From Trichosphaerium sp. ATCC 40318 (Eukaryota; Discosea; Flabellinia; Trichosidae), in contig JALMLS010000093.1 of assembly GCA_038496445.1 (NCBI GenBank), positions 558,001 through 622,000 on the forward strand: a stretch of DNA of 64,000 nt, written 5' to 3'. Below, piece after piece: positions 23,701 to 35,400 of this stretch. The position numbers and the translations under genes were made by a program. The first letter of the stretch is position 1, and each line of letters opens with the position of its first letter. The notes under the pieces are model-generated. The model made no database searches, had not been told where the DNA came from, and worked only from the letters and a program-made list of their open reading frames with translations.

Positions 23701-24989
23701 GTCAAAAGTTGTTGGAGCAATGTGGCATGGAAGAGCGTCTTCGTATCGTACAAGTAGTATCTGCAAACCTCGTCTATATTTCAAAGAACATGCATGGAAC
23801 ACGAGCTGTCCAGAAGCTTATTGACTACCTCAGTGGCTCTGAGGAGATTAAACGTATCCGTGATGCATTGAAAGGAAGCGTTGTTGAGTTGATTCAAGTA
23901 CGAATTTTGAAGCTCTTGGTAGATTCTTTGGACTAATTTGTTCTTTCGTAGGATTTGAACGGAAATCATGTCATTCAACGTTGTCTTCAAAAGATGGAAC
24001 CTATCGATAACCAATTCATCTATGATGCTGTAGCACGCCATTGTATACAAGTGGCAACACATAGACATGGTTGCTGTGTCATGCAGCGATGTATAGATCA
24101 TGCAACGCAGGATCAAAGAGCTCAGCTCATTGATGAGATTAGGGCAAATGCTTTATCTCTTGTTCGTGATGCCTTTGGTAACTATGTTGTTCAGTATGTA
24201 CTTGAACTGCATGACCAAAAAGCTTGTGATGCTATTGCCAAGGTATTCGGAGGAAACATTGTTGAACTATCTACTCAAAAGTTCAGCTCTAATGTAATCG
24301 AAAAAGTACGTTAACTTTTGTTTATCTTTTTCCTTTGTTGAGATTTTACTAACTCCTTTCGTTTGTAGTGTCTTAAGATGGGCGGTCAAGGAACAGTTGA
24401 GCGAATATCTCGTGAGTTGTATGAAGCGTATGATGAAACATTGCCAAGTGGAGAAGACCCTATCAGTGTTCTTCTTCAAGTACGTCTTTTATTTCTTTGT
24501 TGAGAAAAATACTGTTTTCACGAAATTATTTTATTCTTACTTATACTTCTTTTCTAGGATGCTTATGGTAACTATGTAATACAAACAGCACTCCAAGAAT
24601 CTTCGCTCCACTGTCCACGTGTATTCCACCTACTAGCTGGCGCAATACGCCGTCACCTTAATAACCTCCGCACCACGCCTTACCTAAAGCGCATACAAAA
24701 CAGACTTCAAAACGGCTACAGGTATTTATAATTCTTTTATTCCAGAGGAGTTTTTTTATTGCTCCTTTTTTGATTCTGAGTTCCTTACTTACATACTGTT
24801 CTTAGAAACGTGCAACAAAATGGTGCAGGCAAGCCAAAGGGATTGGCTGATGCAATGCCACCTATGTCAGTACAACCGCCTCCTCAACAGCCCCAAGTGG
24901 CGTTTCAACCCGTGCACGTCCCACAACCAGATTATAGGATGACAAAGGCGGACATGCAGAATGGTCAACAATATCAGCGCCAATTCTAA
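20788..24989 (+). CDS. Pumilio/PUF RNA-binding protein with an N-flanking CCCH zinc finger
   Basis: Long spliced gene, ATG 20788 to TAA 24987-24989, about 12 exons. The N-terminal 550-600 residues are low-complexity, rich in Pro, Met, His, Gln and Asn. A CCCH finger (CRYYQNGYCNRGDKCNYLH; spacing 7-5-3) is split by an intron at about 23208-23285 and sits just before the PUM domain. Eight PUF repeats follow with base-reading triplets visible: GCRFLQ, GNYLCQ, GTRAVQ, GNHVIQ, GCCVMQ, GNYVVQ, SSNVIE, GNYVIQ. By the PUF code, repeats 8 to 1 read U-G-U-A-U-A-U-A, the classical UGUANAUA site in 3' UTRs. A Gln/Pro-rich tail ends the protein. Role: cytoplasmic post-transcriptional repression of mRNAs. 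The extra finger could widen RNA contact. Confidence 0.92.
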
Positions 24990-25604
24990 TTGAGAGAAGT
25001 GTGGCGAACGACCCAAATTTCCAAAAAAGAAAAAATGACAAAAAAAAAAAACCAAAAAAAAAAAAAGCAACCAACAAACAACAGCAAACAACAAAACTCA
25101 TTTTTTCTTGGATACCTGGGATTCTGTATTTTTTATGTTGCTTGATGGGATCTGATCTGGTTTTTAAACAAAAAAAGAGGACCAGGCTGACGACGAACGA
25201 TATATGCACCATGCAAGTTTTTTTTAGGCGTTTCGAGACGTGTATTCTAGTGTACTCTACCAAATGTGATAGTAGCTCGAAAAGAAAAATGTGAAAGAAT
25301 AAAAATGTACTATGAAATTCAGTCTTGCTATTTTTTTGCGACAAACAGAAGACAAGCGATCTTTTTTTTTTGTTTTTGGGTGTCAAATACCATTTAATGA
25401 ATTCAATGCCAAAAAACAAATGTGGTCATAGTTGTGCTTAAATGTTGTGATGCTACACATTGCTTCAATTACAGAAGAGCGTATGTAACGAGGTTAGAAA
25501 ATTGTAGGAATAATTTATTTGTTGAATATGTATACACTCTTTCAACGAATCTTGAAGAAATAATCAAAACCGCTGTCTAACCAGCCACGAAAGAAAAAAT
25601 ACAT
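24990..25604. other. 3' region of the Pumilio gene and spacer
   Basis: About 615 bp. Starts with A-rich runs (25030-25070). A 185-codon minus frame here is built from the complement of these A runs (Phe/Leu-rich) and is not considered coding. Confidence 0.5.
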
Positions 25605-26259
25605 ATGGGTGTTGCCTTTGACATGGTTTTATTTGGCCTAGCAAGTACTATATCTAATCCTAGGCGCTGGACAGCCAGGAAAGCTTCAAATAGTAGAAGG
25701 AACAATAAGAGACAGCGTAACAAGTCAAACAGAAAGCAGACGATAGTATTTCATGTACAACCACCAAAACGGCCAAAACTGGTTGAGAACATAAGCAGTC
25801 TTTTCGTTACTCTACCTAATGCAGTGATACATCGTCTAAGTCACTATGTGCATATGAACAGTGTCGAAGATCTCATGGCTTTGAGCCTATTAACAAAACG
25901 CTTAAATAAGCTCCTCAGGGTACGCAATGAATGTAACCTTTTGATACAGCTATTTCTATTTTGATTTTTTTGGGGTTCAAAGTATTTGACTTTTCACGCC
26001 ACTTTGCGTCTTGCCTACAGAATGACTTTCTCAAGTGTATGCCACTGAGACATGTCAATCTTGTAGTCTTATGTTTGTTGTAAATACGCCTGCAGTCCAC
26101 GTGTTTTTTGACACAAGCACACTGAAAATTTGACAACTAATCTTACTTTAGAAGTCACTTTTAGTATTGAACTCAGGAGCCAAGTGTACAGACTTTATCG
26201 AAAAAGATGGCACATCATCACCCAAGTTACCTCCCAATACATGCGAGGAATTACTATGA
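25605..26259 (+). CDS. Small F-box-like protein
   Basis: Exon 1 (25605-25919) starts at ATG and encodes a basic, Arg/Asn/Lys-rich head, then an F-box-like stretch LPNAVIHRLSHYVHMNSVED and ALSLLTKRLNKLLR. It ends at a GTACGC donor in phase 0. An AG at 26150-26151 opens a second exon in the same phase (KSLLVLNSGAKCTDFIEKDG, then a Pro/Glu end) to TGA at 26257-26259. About 140 residues in total, which is short for an F-box adaptor, so further exons or a truncated copy are possible. Only the F-box pattern supports function. Confidence 0.45.
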
Positions 26260-26449
26260 GAACAAACGAAACCAAACTGTATAATACAAACCTTAGCAAA
26301 AAAATTGTGAGAAAATATCGCAAAACAAATCACTTGTTGGGGATCCGTCTTTACCCCGAAAAAACCATCCAATGATCTGCAACTACAAAAACTTGTGGTT
26401 TTAGACGTATAAAACAAATTCTACAAGAGTTGTGTGTGGGCATTATTGT

Positions 26450-27320
26450 TTATTCGCAAAGAATTGAGAAAGCAATGTTTTTACCACCATCTTTTCTCAC
26501 AACACAGTTTCCGAGATCTTGATGAACAAGTTGGTAGTATGGCTTCTTACAGGCTTCGTCATCGCTAAAGTACTTTGCTTCTACAGCCTAGAAATATTCT
26601 AAGTACTAGAAAGTCAGAAGATGTGTTAGGGTGACGTACAACCATGAAATCAGAGTCACATCCAGTGAAGAAATATTCGTTACCGAATCTTTCTTTTAAG
26701 CACGTGTTTGTCTTTGTGATACTTCTATGTGTTGGTTCACCGGAACATACTTCTTCGTTTTGGAATGTTCTAAAATCTAATTGTTTACCGCCAGTAGGGA
26801 AAGGAGAGAAGTCTAAAGAAGGAAGTAAGGCCAGAAGGGAAAACATTTTGTGAAAAATCTTTGTTTATAAAAAAGCACGTGCCGTCAGAGCAAGAGTACA
26901 TAGCGAACTTCTGGAGGAGCTTATCGAAGTGGCATGTGTTCATTGGGATTAATTCAGTGTGGTGTGGACCTAAAGAGATGTTGAAAGGCGGAACAGAGAG
27001 TGAGAGGGAAGAAGAATTGGAAGGCAAGGAAAAAATAACGAACCTGTACAGTTTTCTTGTTTGTAAACGGCACGTGCTACTTCTGAAGGCTAAACGTAAA
27101 AAAATTACGGTTGAGGAAATTACAAGGCTCTGAAATGGAGAAGCGGTATGGTACGTACTGTAGCGCAACTCCAGTAGTCTCCATCATGGCATACATCAGG
27201 TGCGTATTCAGCATGGTAAGCGTTAACTTGAGTACATTGAGAGTCTTCAAATGTTTGCTGTACTACAATCTTGCTAAAGACAAGAGCTACTAGAGTGATA
27301 AAAATGAGACAAGCCTTCAT
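26450..27320 (-). CDS. Secreted Cys-containing protein with repeated modules
   Basis: ATG at 27320 opens a signal peptide (MKACLIFITLVALVFSKIVV) followed by FEDSQCTQVNAYHAEY and CHDGDYWSCAT. Later exons give PSEVARAVYKQENCT, MNTCHFDKLLQKFAMYSC, THRSITKTNTCLKERFG with YFFTGCDSDFMVV, and a last exon (AVEAKYFSDDEACKKPYYQL) ending in TAA at 26450. The recurring pattern N/K-x-C-x(8-10)-F-x(2-3)-Y/F-x-C-S/D-D suggests a module of about 36 residues repeated two to four times. No known family was recognised. The junction near 26830 could not be placed on a clean GT-AG pair, so the middle of the chain is provisional. Confidence 0.55.
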
Positions 27321-27568
27321 GGTAATGTAAGTAGAAAATTCTGGCTGACGAAATGTGACTGAAGCTTTAAAAAAACCCAAACTGACCAATAAAAACAGAG
27401 ACACTTGTTCATTTTAGCATATGTACATTTGTTATCTACGCGACTGATAATAATAAAGGCAAACTGAAGACTAACAAGGGTAAAAAAGGCGATGCAAAAC
27501 CAGAGTTAGGAGAACTGTGTACGTTGCTGGGAGGCTAGTTAAAAATACCTCTGACCATTCAATTTTGA

Positions 27569-27578
27569 GTCACGTGAC
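27569..27578. promoter_or_regulatory. 10-bp palindrome GTCACGTGAC between divergent genes
   Basis: Perfect palindrome with a CACGTG core in the 487-bp spacer between the secreted Cys protein (-) and the GT31 gene (+). CACGTG is the classical E-box/G-box bound by bHLH factors in eukaryotes. Its use here is inferred from position and from the strong excess of CACGTG across the window. Confidence 0.35.
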
Positions 27579-27807
27579 GTGTTAAAACATGCGTAGTTGT
27601 AGATCTTGTAACAGATCAGAATTTACTTCATTGCCAACGGTTCAGTGTCAGGCACGAGGCGAACGCATGCAGGACGCCAAAACGAAAAGAGTTAAGCGGC
27701 AAACCACCAACTTACGGCATTAAAAGCCAAATGGTCCCTTTTAGAAGCAATTAGAAGTACAGCGTGCTGAATACAACGCGTTTACGCAGGACGGATCATT
27801 AAATCTC

Positions 27808-28974
27808 TTGTTGGAGTATATAGCAACACTAATGCGCTCAAGGAAAGAATATCGAGCGTATTCGATAAAGAATAAGCGTTTTAAAGCAAAAACCAATGAA
27901 ATTGACATGAAATTACCTCGTTGGCTTTATCTCGCTCCATTGATATTCTGCAGCGTTGGTTTTACTCTTGCTATATTTACAGTTATGGTACAAACATCTA
28001 AAGACGTCGTTCTGCCAGATTGCGTCAAAATAGAAAAAGTAAGCAATGTTTTTTTGTCAACAAAACAAGTTTGACTGATGTGTTTGTTCTTACGCTCGTA
28101 GGCTACCGCATTTCGCTGTTATTTGCATCAAACTATTGTATTAGTACTCAGTAGTGATAAATTTTATAATACACGTGCAAAAATTGCAAATAACACGTGG
28201 GTTAGACAAGCAAGAGCTCTTGGGATGAAAGTTGTATTCTTTGGAGAATCAAAAAATAACTATCTCCCTGCAGTTGCGTTATGTCCTCCAGGAGAAGACA
28301 AAAAAAATTGGGAAGGGCGAGCCGGTATGATAGTTAAAGTAAAACATCAAACTAATCGAACCATAGGCTCCGGTAACTTCAAGAGAACTTTCAAGGCACT
28401 TTCTTATGTTAAAGATAGATACAAAGATATGAAGTACATTATCAAACTTGATGATGACTCTTTTCTTCATCCGTATGTTTCCTTTCCCCTTGAAATTAAG
28501 ATATATCCTTAGCTGTTTACTTATTTAAAGAATAGTCAAATGCTCGCCAAAGATATTCTTTGTAAAAACAATCCAAATGATCCTCATTATATTGGACAAC
28601 AAGCTATTTCATTTGGTGGTCATATTTTTGCTGGAGGAGGAGCTGGATTTGTCTTATCACGCCCTGCACTTGAGGAACTATTAAAAACAAGGGACAAAGG
28701 AACTTGTAAAGATACAGAAGCCGATGATGTTACAGTTGGTATATGTCTTAAGCAAGCAGGTATGAGAATAATACAAAAGTTTCTGTTGCTTAGTTCTTTT
28801 TTTTTAGGTATTTCTTTGACAAGCCACTGGGGTTTTCACCCTGAACCGCCTGAACCTCCAGGAATACTATGGCAATCTGCACACTATAATGTTTTCGTAA
28901 CATACCACCATGTATCCGTTGCCCAAGCTGAAATTTTAAATAGTACTTCATTTGGGCATTGTAACATAAAATGA
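27808..28974 (+). CDS. GT31-type beta-1,3-glycosyltransferase (C1GalT/Fringe-like)
   Basis: Type II membrane protein: a basic cytoplasmic head, then one transmembrane segment (LYLAPLIFCSVGFTLAIFTV). A second ATG at 27907 would give a shorter head and is equally possible. Exon 2 starts after an intron near 28036-28101 and gives TIVLVLSSDKFYNTRAKIAN, TWVRQARALGMKVVFFGES and YIIKLDDDSF, the DDD metal/UDP-sugar motif. Exon 3 has HIFAGGGAGFVLSRPALEEL and ADDVTVGICLKQAG; exon 4 has SHWGFHPEPPEPPG and ends in TGA at 28974. These are the ordered hallmarks of C1GalT1/Fringe proteins in GT family 31. Expected role: adding galactose or GlcNAc in beta-1,3 linkage in the Golgi. Acceptor unknown. Confidence 0.85.
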
Positions 28975-29186
28975 AATTAAACCTGTCTGAATACAAAAAC
29001 GTTTTACATCAATCTTGTGCGCAGCCATGTGCTAGATTACTATATTAGAATTACTGCGGCTACAGTAGGAAGTCGGTTGGTAACCATGGGCATGGTATAG
29101 AGTGATAAGCAGGAAAGCCAACTAATTCTGTTGTTTACTTTAATACATATTTTTATTTTGCAGAAAACGACTTTCATTGATTGAAC

Positions 29187-29957
29187 TCATTCATACACAA
29201 TTGATCCATCTTTATACCATTTTTTAACCTTTTCTCTTTCTTCAATACCATTCTTATAAATACACACCTCTTTTAATTGACCACCTATATACCAATACTT
29301 ACCCTCACCTTCTTTTTTATTATTCATTAAAAAGTATGTCTCCTTCATATTGCCATTTGGATACCAGCACTTATACTCTTTAAGGTTTTTTTCTATATCA
29401 ACAATAAGACATTCCTTCCATATTAATCCATTCTGAAACCATGACTTATACTCTTCCTTAACATCACACACATAGTTTCTTTTATCCAAAAGTTGTCCTG
29501 AAGCATACCAACACTTATATTCACCTTCCTTTACACCATTGATGTAATAACACGTAGCCATCAACTCACCAGTCTCACGCCAAAAATTATTCTCACCTTC
29601 CTTTAAACCATTAATGTACGTACAATTCTCATAGAGTTGACCATTGTTATACCAGTACTTATAGTCTCCTTCCTTTAAGTTCTCTTTAAAGTTGTATTGC
29701 TCCCTTATTTGTCCACCAAAGTACCAAGATTTGAATAATCCATGTCGCTTACCATGTTTCCAATGTACTTGATGTATAATATGCGATTCTTGAGCATCTG
29801 GTTCTGAGAATTTGATAACTTTTCTTTCTTTTAGCCATTTCCCGTGTTTCCTTAGTTTGTTATCAAAGCGACTTGTTGTAGCTGTATATCTTGATAATAA
29901 CGGCCAGCATAAATACGCTTCAAAGTCTAAATCTATAATATCAAGCTGTAACTCCAT
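29187..29957 (-). CDS. MORN-variant repeat protein with F-box-like head, giant-virus-like (copy 1)
   Basis: Intronless 256-codon frame from ATG 29957. About eight repeats of 23 residues follow the pattern G-E-Y-K-x-W-Y-x-N-G-Q-L-x-x-x-x-x-Y-x-N-G-x-K-E (for example EGDYKYWYNNGQLYENCTYI), the YwqK-type MORN variant. The N-terminus (DLDFEAYLCWPLLSRYTATT) aligns with that of the gene at 44448. In-frame codons before the ATG read LLELP, matching LLHLP of the other copy, and stay open back to a TAG at 30003-30005. The true start may therefore be spliced in or non-ATG, with the F-box-like LELPMELQLDIIDLDFE complete. Marseillevirus-type amoeba viruses carry large families with this layout; origin by transfer is inferred, not shown. 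Function unknown. Confidence 0.8.
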   Translation of the reverse strand: MELQLDIIDLDFEAYLCWPLLSRYTATTSRFDNKLRKHGKWLKERKVIKFSEPDAQESHIIHQVHWKHGKRHGLFKSWYFGGQIREQYNFKENLKEGDYKYWYNNGQLYENCTYINGLKEGENNFWRETGELMATCYYINGVKEGEYKCWYASGQLLDKRNYVCDVKEEYKSWFQNGLIWKECLIVDIEKNLKEYKCWYPNGNMKETYFLMNNKKEGEGKYWYIGGQLKEVCIYKNGIEEREKVKKWYKDGSIVYE

Positions 29958-30204
29958 AGGAAGCTCTAGTAGACCGCAAAATGAATATTCAGGCGTATTT
30001 GACTATAATTGCTGGTTAGCAGTGTAGCGTTGTCGTTAAACACTCGCACTTTATTTGTAGTTATCATGGTCGGTTAAATCAAGCGCTTATTGTAGTTTCC
30101 TATCCGCTAGTGAGAATTGTAGTCAAATATGGCCACGAATAATATTCGCTGATTCACAGAATCAAAAACGTATTCTGTTTGACACAACTTAATGAATTTC
30201 AGAA

Positions 30205-31187
30205 GTGAAAACCATCATGAAAGGCTTCTTTGGTTTAGTTTCAGTTGCATCGATTCTGTTTGCATTTGCAACAGCGTCTAACATCGATACACAGTATTGT
30301 CGTACCAATTGTACCGATAACAGCGATTGCTACTCTGGAGATCGATACTACAATCCTTGCACATTATGTGGGCGTTCAGGTCGCTGTGAGCCAATGTGTG
30401 GTGCTAGTTGTCGTGCAGACGGTGACTGTAGAACACCTTCAGGCGGTAACCCTTGTAATCAATGCGTTGACAACAAGTGTGTTAATAGAATGCCTCTATG
30501 CGGTTCTTTTTGTGGCGGCACAGATTCTTCCTGTAGAATCAATGGAACTGGTGCTTGCGCTGGCGACGGGTCATGCTGTACATGCTCTCGCAATGAAACA
30601 AGAGGTTGTGTATCAGGCGGTGAGCCGCCAAGTCCAAGTGTTTGCGGTGAATTTTGTTCCGGTTCTGGGCAATGTGCAAAAGACGCGAAATGCACACAAT
30701 GTGTTGGATATTATTGTTCTCCTCCAGCAAAGTGTGGTCAGGTATGTAGTCGGCATGGCAATGCCTTTTCAGATCTCTAACAAGAGCAAAGAATGGTGTA
30801 AACTAATTGTTTTATCAGGTTTGTCTTGGATCTGGACAGTGTAAAATGAATGGTGATTCATGTGGTAGCTGTATTGGCGGTCTATGCGATAAATGTCGTG
30901 GCTGTGGCGCCAGTTGTGGTCAAGATTCTTGGTGCTGTGCCAACAGTTGCGGTGTTTGTGGTATGTTTGCTACATGTGTGAGCTCACACGTGTGGGAAGA
31001 ACAACTTGAACACCATAGACAATTAGGAGATTTGGAAGAAGTTCTTGAACAAACACGAAGAGCTAAACAAGCTATTCTAATGGCTTCTATTAAAAGCAAA
31101 AGTTATGGTGATAACGATGATATGGAAATGGAAGCAGTTAAGAAAGAAGCCCTAGCTAAATATCTTAACAATCAAGACGAGTTGTAG
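30205..31187 (+). CDS. Secreted cysteine-rich repeat protein
   Basis: Two exons, 30205 to about 30739 and about 30819-31187, joined by an 80-nt intron. A signal peptide (FFGLVSVASILFAFATAS) is followed by at least five Cys modules with the pattern C-G-x-x-C-x-x-x-x-x-C or C-x-x-C-x(5)-C, such as CGASCRADGDC, CGSFCGG, CGEFCSGSGQC and CGASCGQDSWCC. The last 75 residues change to a charged, probably helical tail (LEEVLEQTRRAKQAILMASI) without cysteines. The sequence recalls Cys-rich extracellular matrix or cyst/spore-coat proteins, but no family is certain. A start at 30217 (MKGFF) is equally good for the signal peptide. Confidence 0.75.
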
Positions 31188-31359
31188 GCCAATAAATACA
31201 ATTCTTACCACGTGAATCTTCAAAGACACATTGTGTAAGGTTTGATCTGTCTCGCCTTTAGGCCATTAACAGAAACTCACCCAAACAAAGTAACACGGTT
31301 TCAAAAATTTGGGAGTTGCAAAAGAAAACATGTGTTTCTTTGGTGATATCTGTTTATTT

Positions 31360-31716
31360 TTAGACATTCTTAATTTTGAGCCCTTTCTCTACAGTACAGT
31401 CCATAGTACCACTATCGCCATCGTTCCTTGTTGAACTGCTTGTCCTTCCAACAACAACAGTGGCAGTAACAGAATAACCGTCTTGCTCTTTTTTAAGGTC
31501 CAAAACGAACTCAGGGAAAGCGTAGTTGTCTGTGCCAGCGATTTTACTGCCTTTGATAGTAGTTTCATCACAATCTACAGCGCCAGAATCGTTATTATAC
31601 TCAAAGTCGTCACAATACGTTATTCTTGCTGTATCGTCACTCAACAGTTCAATTATTGTACTTGAACCGTATCCAGAGAATACTGAACTGCAGCTACCTT
31701 TGGCTATTGTTGTCAT
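31360..31716 (-). CDS. Small acidic intronless protein, function unknown
   Basis: A 118-codon frame from ATG 31716 to TAA 31360. Asp/Ser/Thr-rich, with alternating strand-like segments (SGYGSSTIIELLSDDTARIT, YSVTATVVVGRTSSST), suggesting a small beta-sandwich. No signal peptide or membrane segment. Codon pattern is coherent across the full frame and the alternative frames are full of stops, which supports coding. Not recognised as any family. Confidence 0.6.
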   Translation of the reverse strand: MTTIAKGSCSSVFSGYGSSTIIELLSDDTARITYCDDFEYNNDSGAVDCDETTIKGSKIAGTDNYAFPEFVLDLKKEQDGYSVTATVVVGRTSSSTRNDGDSGTMDCTVEKGLKIKNV

Positions 31717-32478
31717 ACTGTTGTATGTTGTTTGGAAGTAGTTTTACTGATTTAAGCTTATGTGCAAAAATCCTCGCGAGGAATTTCATGACCAAATTGC
31801 AAACCTTTCTGTGAACAATTTCCATCCCAAAAATGGCTATGTGCCACTACCAAAAATACTCATTTTTAATGTCTGATCATAAGGGCCGAAACACAACAAA
31901 TGGTGAAGAGCTTTCGAACAAGTGTTACCTTTTTTGTAGAAGCGCTAGGAGCTATATTTCAATTAAAAGATGGTACCTTTGCTCAAAATGAACATTTTAT
32001 TTATGGTGTTGCTTGTCACGCTTAGGAGACTGATAAGACCTCATTCACGTTGAAGATTCACATAAAGGATTACTCACATTTATGAGTTCATTCTCAACCT
32101 TCATGAGGATAGCTCATGAGATCATTCATGAGATTTTAACCTACCTAAACAGATATCTTAAAACCTAATATTGCTTGCTGTAGGGTAATCGAACTGTTCA
32201 GAATAGTTGCCTATTGCAAAAAAAAACATAGTACATTTTCGTTTATTGTTTTACAACTTGACACTATGTAACTAGCGTAGACTGTTATTCCGAACTTATA
32301 AAGGACACAGCTACGTTTTTATAAAGTGGATGTTTTTAGTTTTTTTTTACAAAGTGGTGGTAGTTCTACACCGGTCAACAAACTACATGTTCTTTTTTTT
32401 TTTTTTTTTTTTGGACGTTTTCTTCTTCTTGTCTATCTGCAGACAATAATATCGGGTTTTTTTTGGTAGTAGTATTAT
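31717..32478. other. Intergenic region with poly-T tract
   Basis: About 760 bp without exon signals. It includes a T run near 32393-32412 and several ATGAG/CTCATGAG-like short repeats around 32080-32130. It lies between the start of the small acidic gene and the stop of the filamin-repeat gene, both on the minus strand. Confidence 0.45.
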
Positions 32479-35400
32479 CTACTTTCTAGGTGAGCTTGTA
32501 TTCTGTTGTAGCACAACAGAACATCTAAGTGTTTCTTTTACAGTTATAATAACTCTATCAAGTATTTTTGCTAACTTGACTTGATTTTCCATATTAAAGC
32601 GATCAGGAAGAAGTGTTCTTGTTGTAGTTATAACTTCCAATGCAGATCCTTTAAGCTTTTCAATAGCCCCACGTAACTTATTAATCTAAAACAGAGTTAA
32701 AAATGTTAAAATCGTGGAGCAAGGAGAGACCTCCTTCACAATGTTTTCAAAGAAAAAAGCAAGAAAATTTTTTTCAAGTTAATCAAATATAAACGTACGT
32801 GTTCTATTGCTCCTTGTGGTTTGTTGTCAGTTAATTGTGAATCAGGATGTGTATTTAATATAATATCAATCTTCTTAAGAGCATCTGATGCCTTTGAGGC
32901 GAACTGGACCAGTGTTTCATATGTACAGTTCTGATCAGTAAAAGAATTTATCATATCCTGCACAGGACGTAATAGTTCAAGTGCAGTAAGTTTAATCAAC
33001 TTGCTAATTGACACTGACTTGTCAATCTTAAAAATAAGCTTAGGACCCTTTGGTCGTCTTGTAGGAGAAGCTGCACGTTTTACACGTGTTGTAGCACGAA
33101 CAACTTGACCATAAGGTTCATCATCTATTAAATAATAAGAAACCAATGTAAATGGCACAAGAATAAAGTTGTTTTAGAGAACATACGTATAGGTATTGTT
33201 AATTTAAAAGGACTGTCTTTTATCAACCTTCCATTTGCTTTTGCGATGATATGATATTCACCAGTAGCTTTAGGCTTCCACATTACAGTAAAAGCTCCAT
33301 CTTTATTTTTGACAACATTCACCTTTGAAGAACAGTTAGTAAACGTCCAAGAACCAAATCTAACCAAGAGCACAAAAAGACTAGTACCTCAGGCTGTGGT
33401 AACCTAACAATGTTGACAGATATGTCATCAAGTGCAGCAGACTTTACTATCGATCCAGAAGGACCTCTTGGTGTAATAAAAAACAACGAAGCTATAAAAC
33501 ATGAGTTAATATATGTCTTTTTTCAAGTTTCTCTCTTGTTTCTTTTGACGTACGTGCTGCACTTCCCACTTTGATCTTGGAGCCATCAAGTCCGTGTCCA
33601 AGGGCAGTAGTGTTTTCAGGAGAGATTCTCGCACCTGAAAACTCTCTTTCAACCTTTTGGTAACTATCTTCTCTCTTAGGCGCTGCAGCTGCAGTTGCAT
33701 TATTTCTTTCGCTTGCGACTGATAAATCGTTTTGTAGTTTTGCGATTTGTCTTCGTGATTTCTTTCCACTCTCGTTTGCTTGGGTAAGCTTCTTTTGAGT
33801 CAACTCTAATTTTTCTTTCAGTCTAGCTTCTCCTCTCTACAATTTTGTTGTAAGCATACAAAGAGTAGGAGCAATGAGCGAGTACTGGCATGATTTTGTT
33901 CAATAATAAAATAACGTAAAAGTTTGGTATCTACTTGACGTACGCCAAGTTCTTTAGCTTGAGTTTCTGCAACTTCAGCTCTCTTTGCGTGCTTCCTTCC
34001 AATCTCAACAGCTCTTAAAGAACAAATTAACGATTGCACATAAGGAGGTATAACATACCTTTCAAGCTTCTCCTTCACAGTAGTAGCAATAGCGCTGAAT
34101 GATATGGTGCTGTTTTGAGCTTCTTCCAATTGTTTCTAAACAAGTCAGGCTTATAGCAAGTTAAGTCAGACAAGAATACCTTTAATTCAGCCATTTGTTT
34201 AGCATCGTTCTCTCCTGCAATTTCAAGTTGTTTCATTAGATCATTTATCTTTTGTCTATCTTGTTTAGCCTTATTTGCGGCGTTTTTGACTTGATTCTTT
34301 AATGTAGCAGAATTCTTTCTGGCTTGGCTGAGATCTTTCTTTGTTTGGCTGTAACGCCCTTGTAATGCACGCATACTACGTTGAGTATCTTCGAGCTGTT
34401 GTTGCCACTTAGCAGCGAGTTCTTTTTCTTGAAGTAACTCTGCACTTGCAGTTTTTAATTCTCCTTCAACTTGAACTCGTTTTAACGTTTCCTGGTGCAA
34501 TGACGCTTGTAAATCCTTAACCAGGCTGCTTTCAGCTTCTTTTGGAGATTCTTTGGTTTGTTCATCCTCTGTAGGAGCTGCTTTAAAGTCTAAAAGTGTA
34601 TAAGCAGAAGTACAGCAAATAAAAAAAAGAAATGACAGAAGTCATTGTCGTGACGTACTGGGGATGTACATTTTAAATAGGTTATCCCTTACTTTAAGAT
34701 TATATGAACCTCGTCTCATAGGATAGAACTGAACATCAAATGCTCCATCTCTATTACCAACCTGAGCACGAATTTCCTGATCACCTAAAATTCCATTTAA
34801 AAAAAACAATAAAAACAGTCAGGATTTCAAACTACCTAGCACAGCAACAATATCAAGTGCTTCCGCTTGAATACGCAAATCGGCATCATCAGATGTAGGT
34901 CCAATATTGAAACTCTTAGATATCCTCTCAGGGGCCTCTATTGAGTAAAACATTTAATGTTTCACAAAACAAAGAAAAACAATAAAAACATCAATTTACC
35001 TCTAGGCTCACAAATTACTGTGAAAGGGCTTCCAGGGATAGACTGACGCCTAATTTTGACAGATATCTTATATTCACCGTAACGTGGTGGCTCCCATTCT
35101 ACATCGAAGCTCCCTAAAAGGAAAGTAAGATTTCTAAAAGCAGAAGAAGAATTCTAAAAAACTTGCAACGCCTTTTAACACATACCATCCTCGTTATCAT
35201 GAATCAAAGGTTCTTCAGTAAAAGTACCACCATCGAAATACCCGTGACAAGTGACTTGGAGGGCAGTCATAGAAAGGCGAAATGAAGCATGATTTCTCAT
35301 ATTTTGTGGTTCTACCTAAAGACGCATTTGAGCGTAAGATCTTGTGTACCGGCTACGTACAGTAAAGAAGTTGGGTTCTTTTATTTTGACTTTTGCGCTT

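Noticed and set aside
24862-25419. 185-codon minus-strand frame at the 3' end of the Pumilio gene
   Set aside because: Composed of Phe/Leu/Lys from A-rich and T-rich tracts and antisense to the last Pumilio exon.
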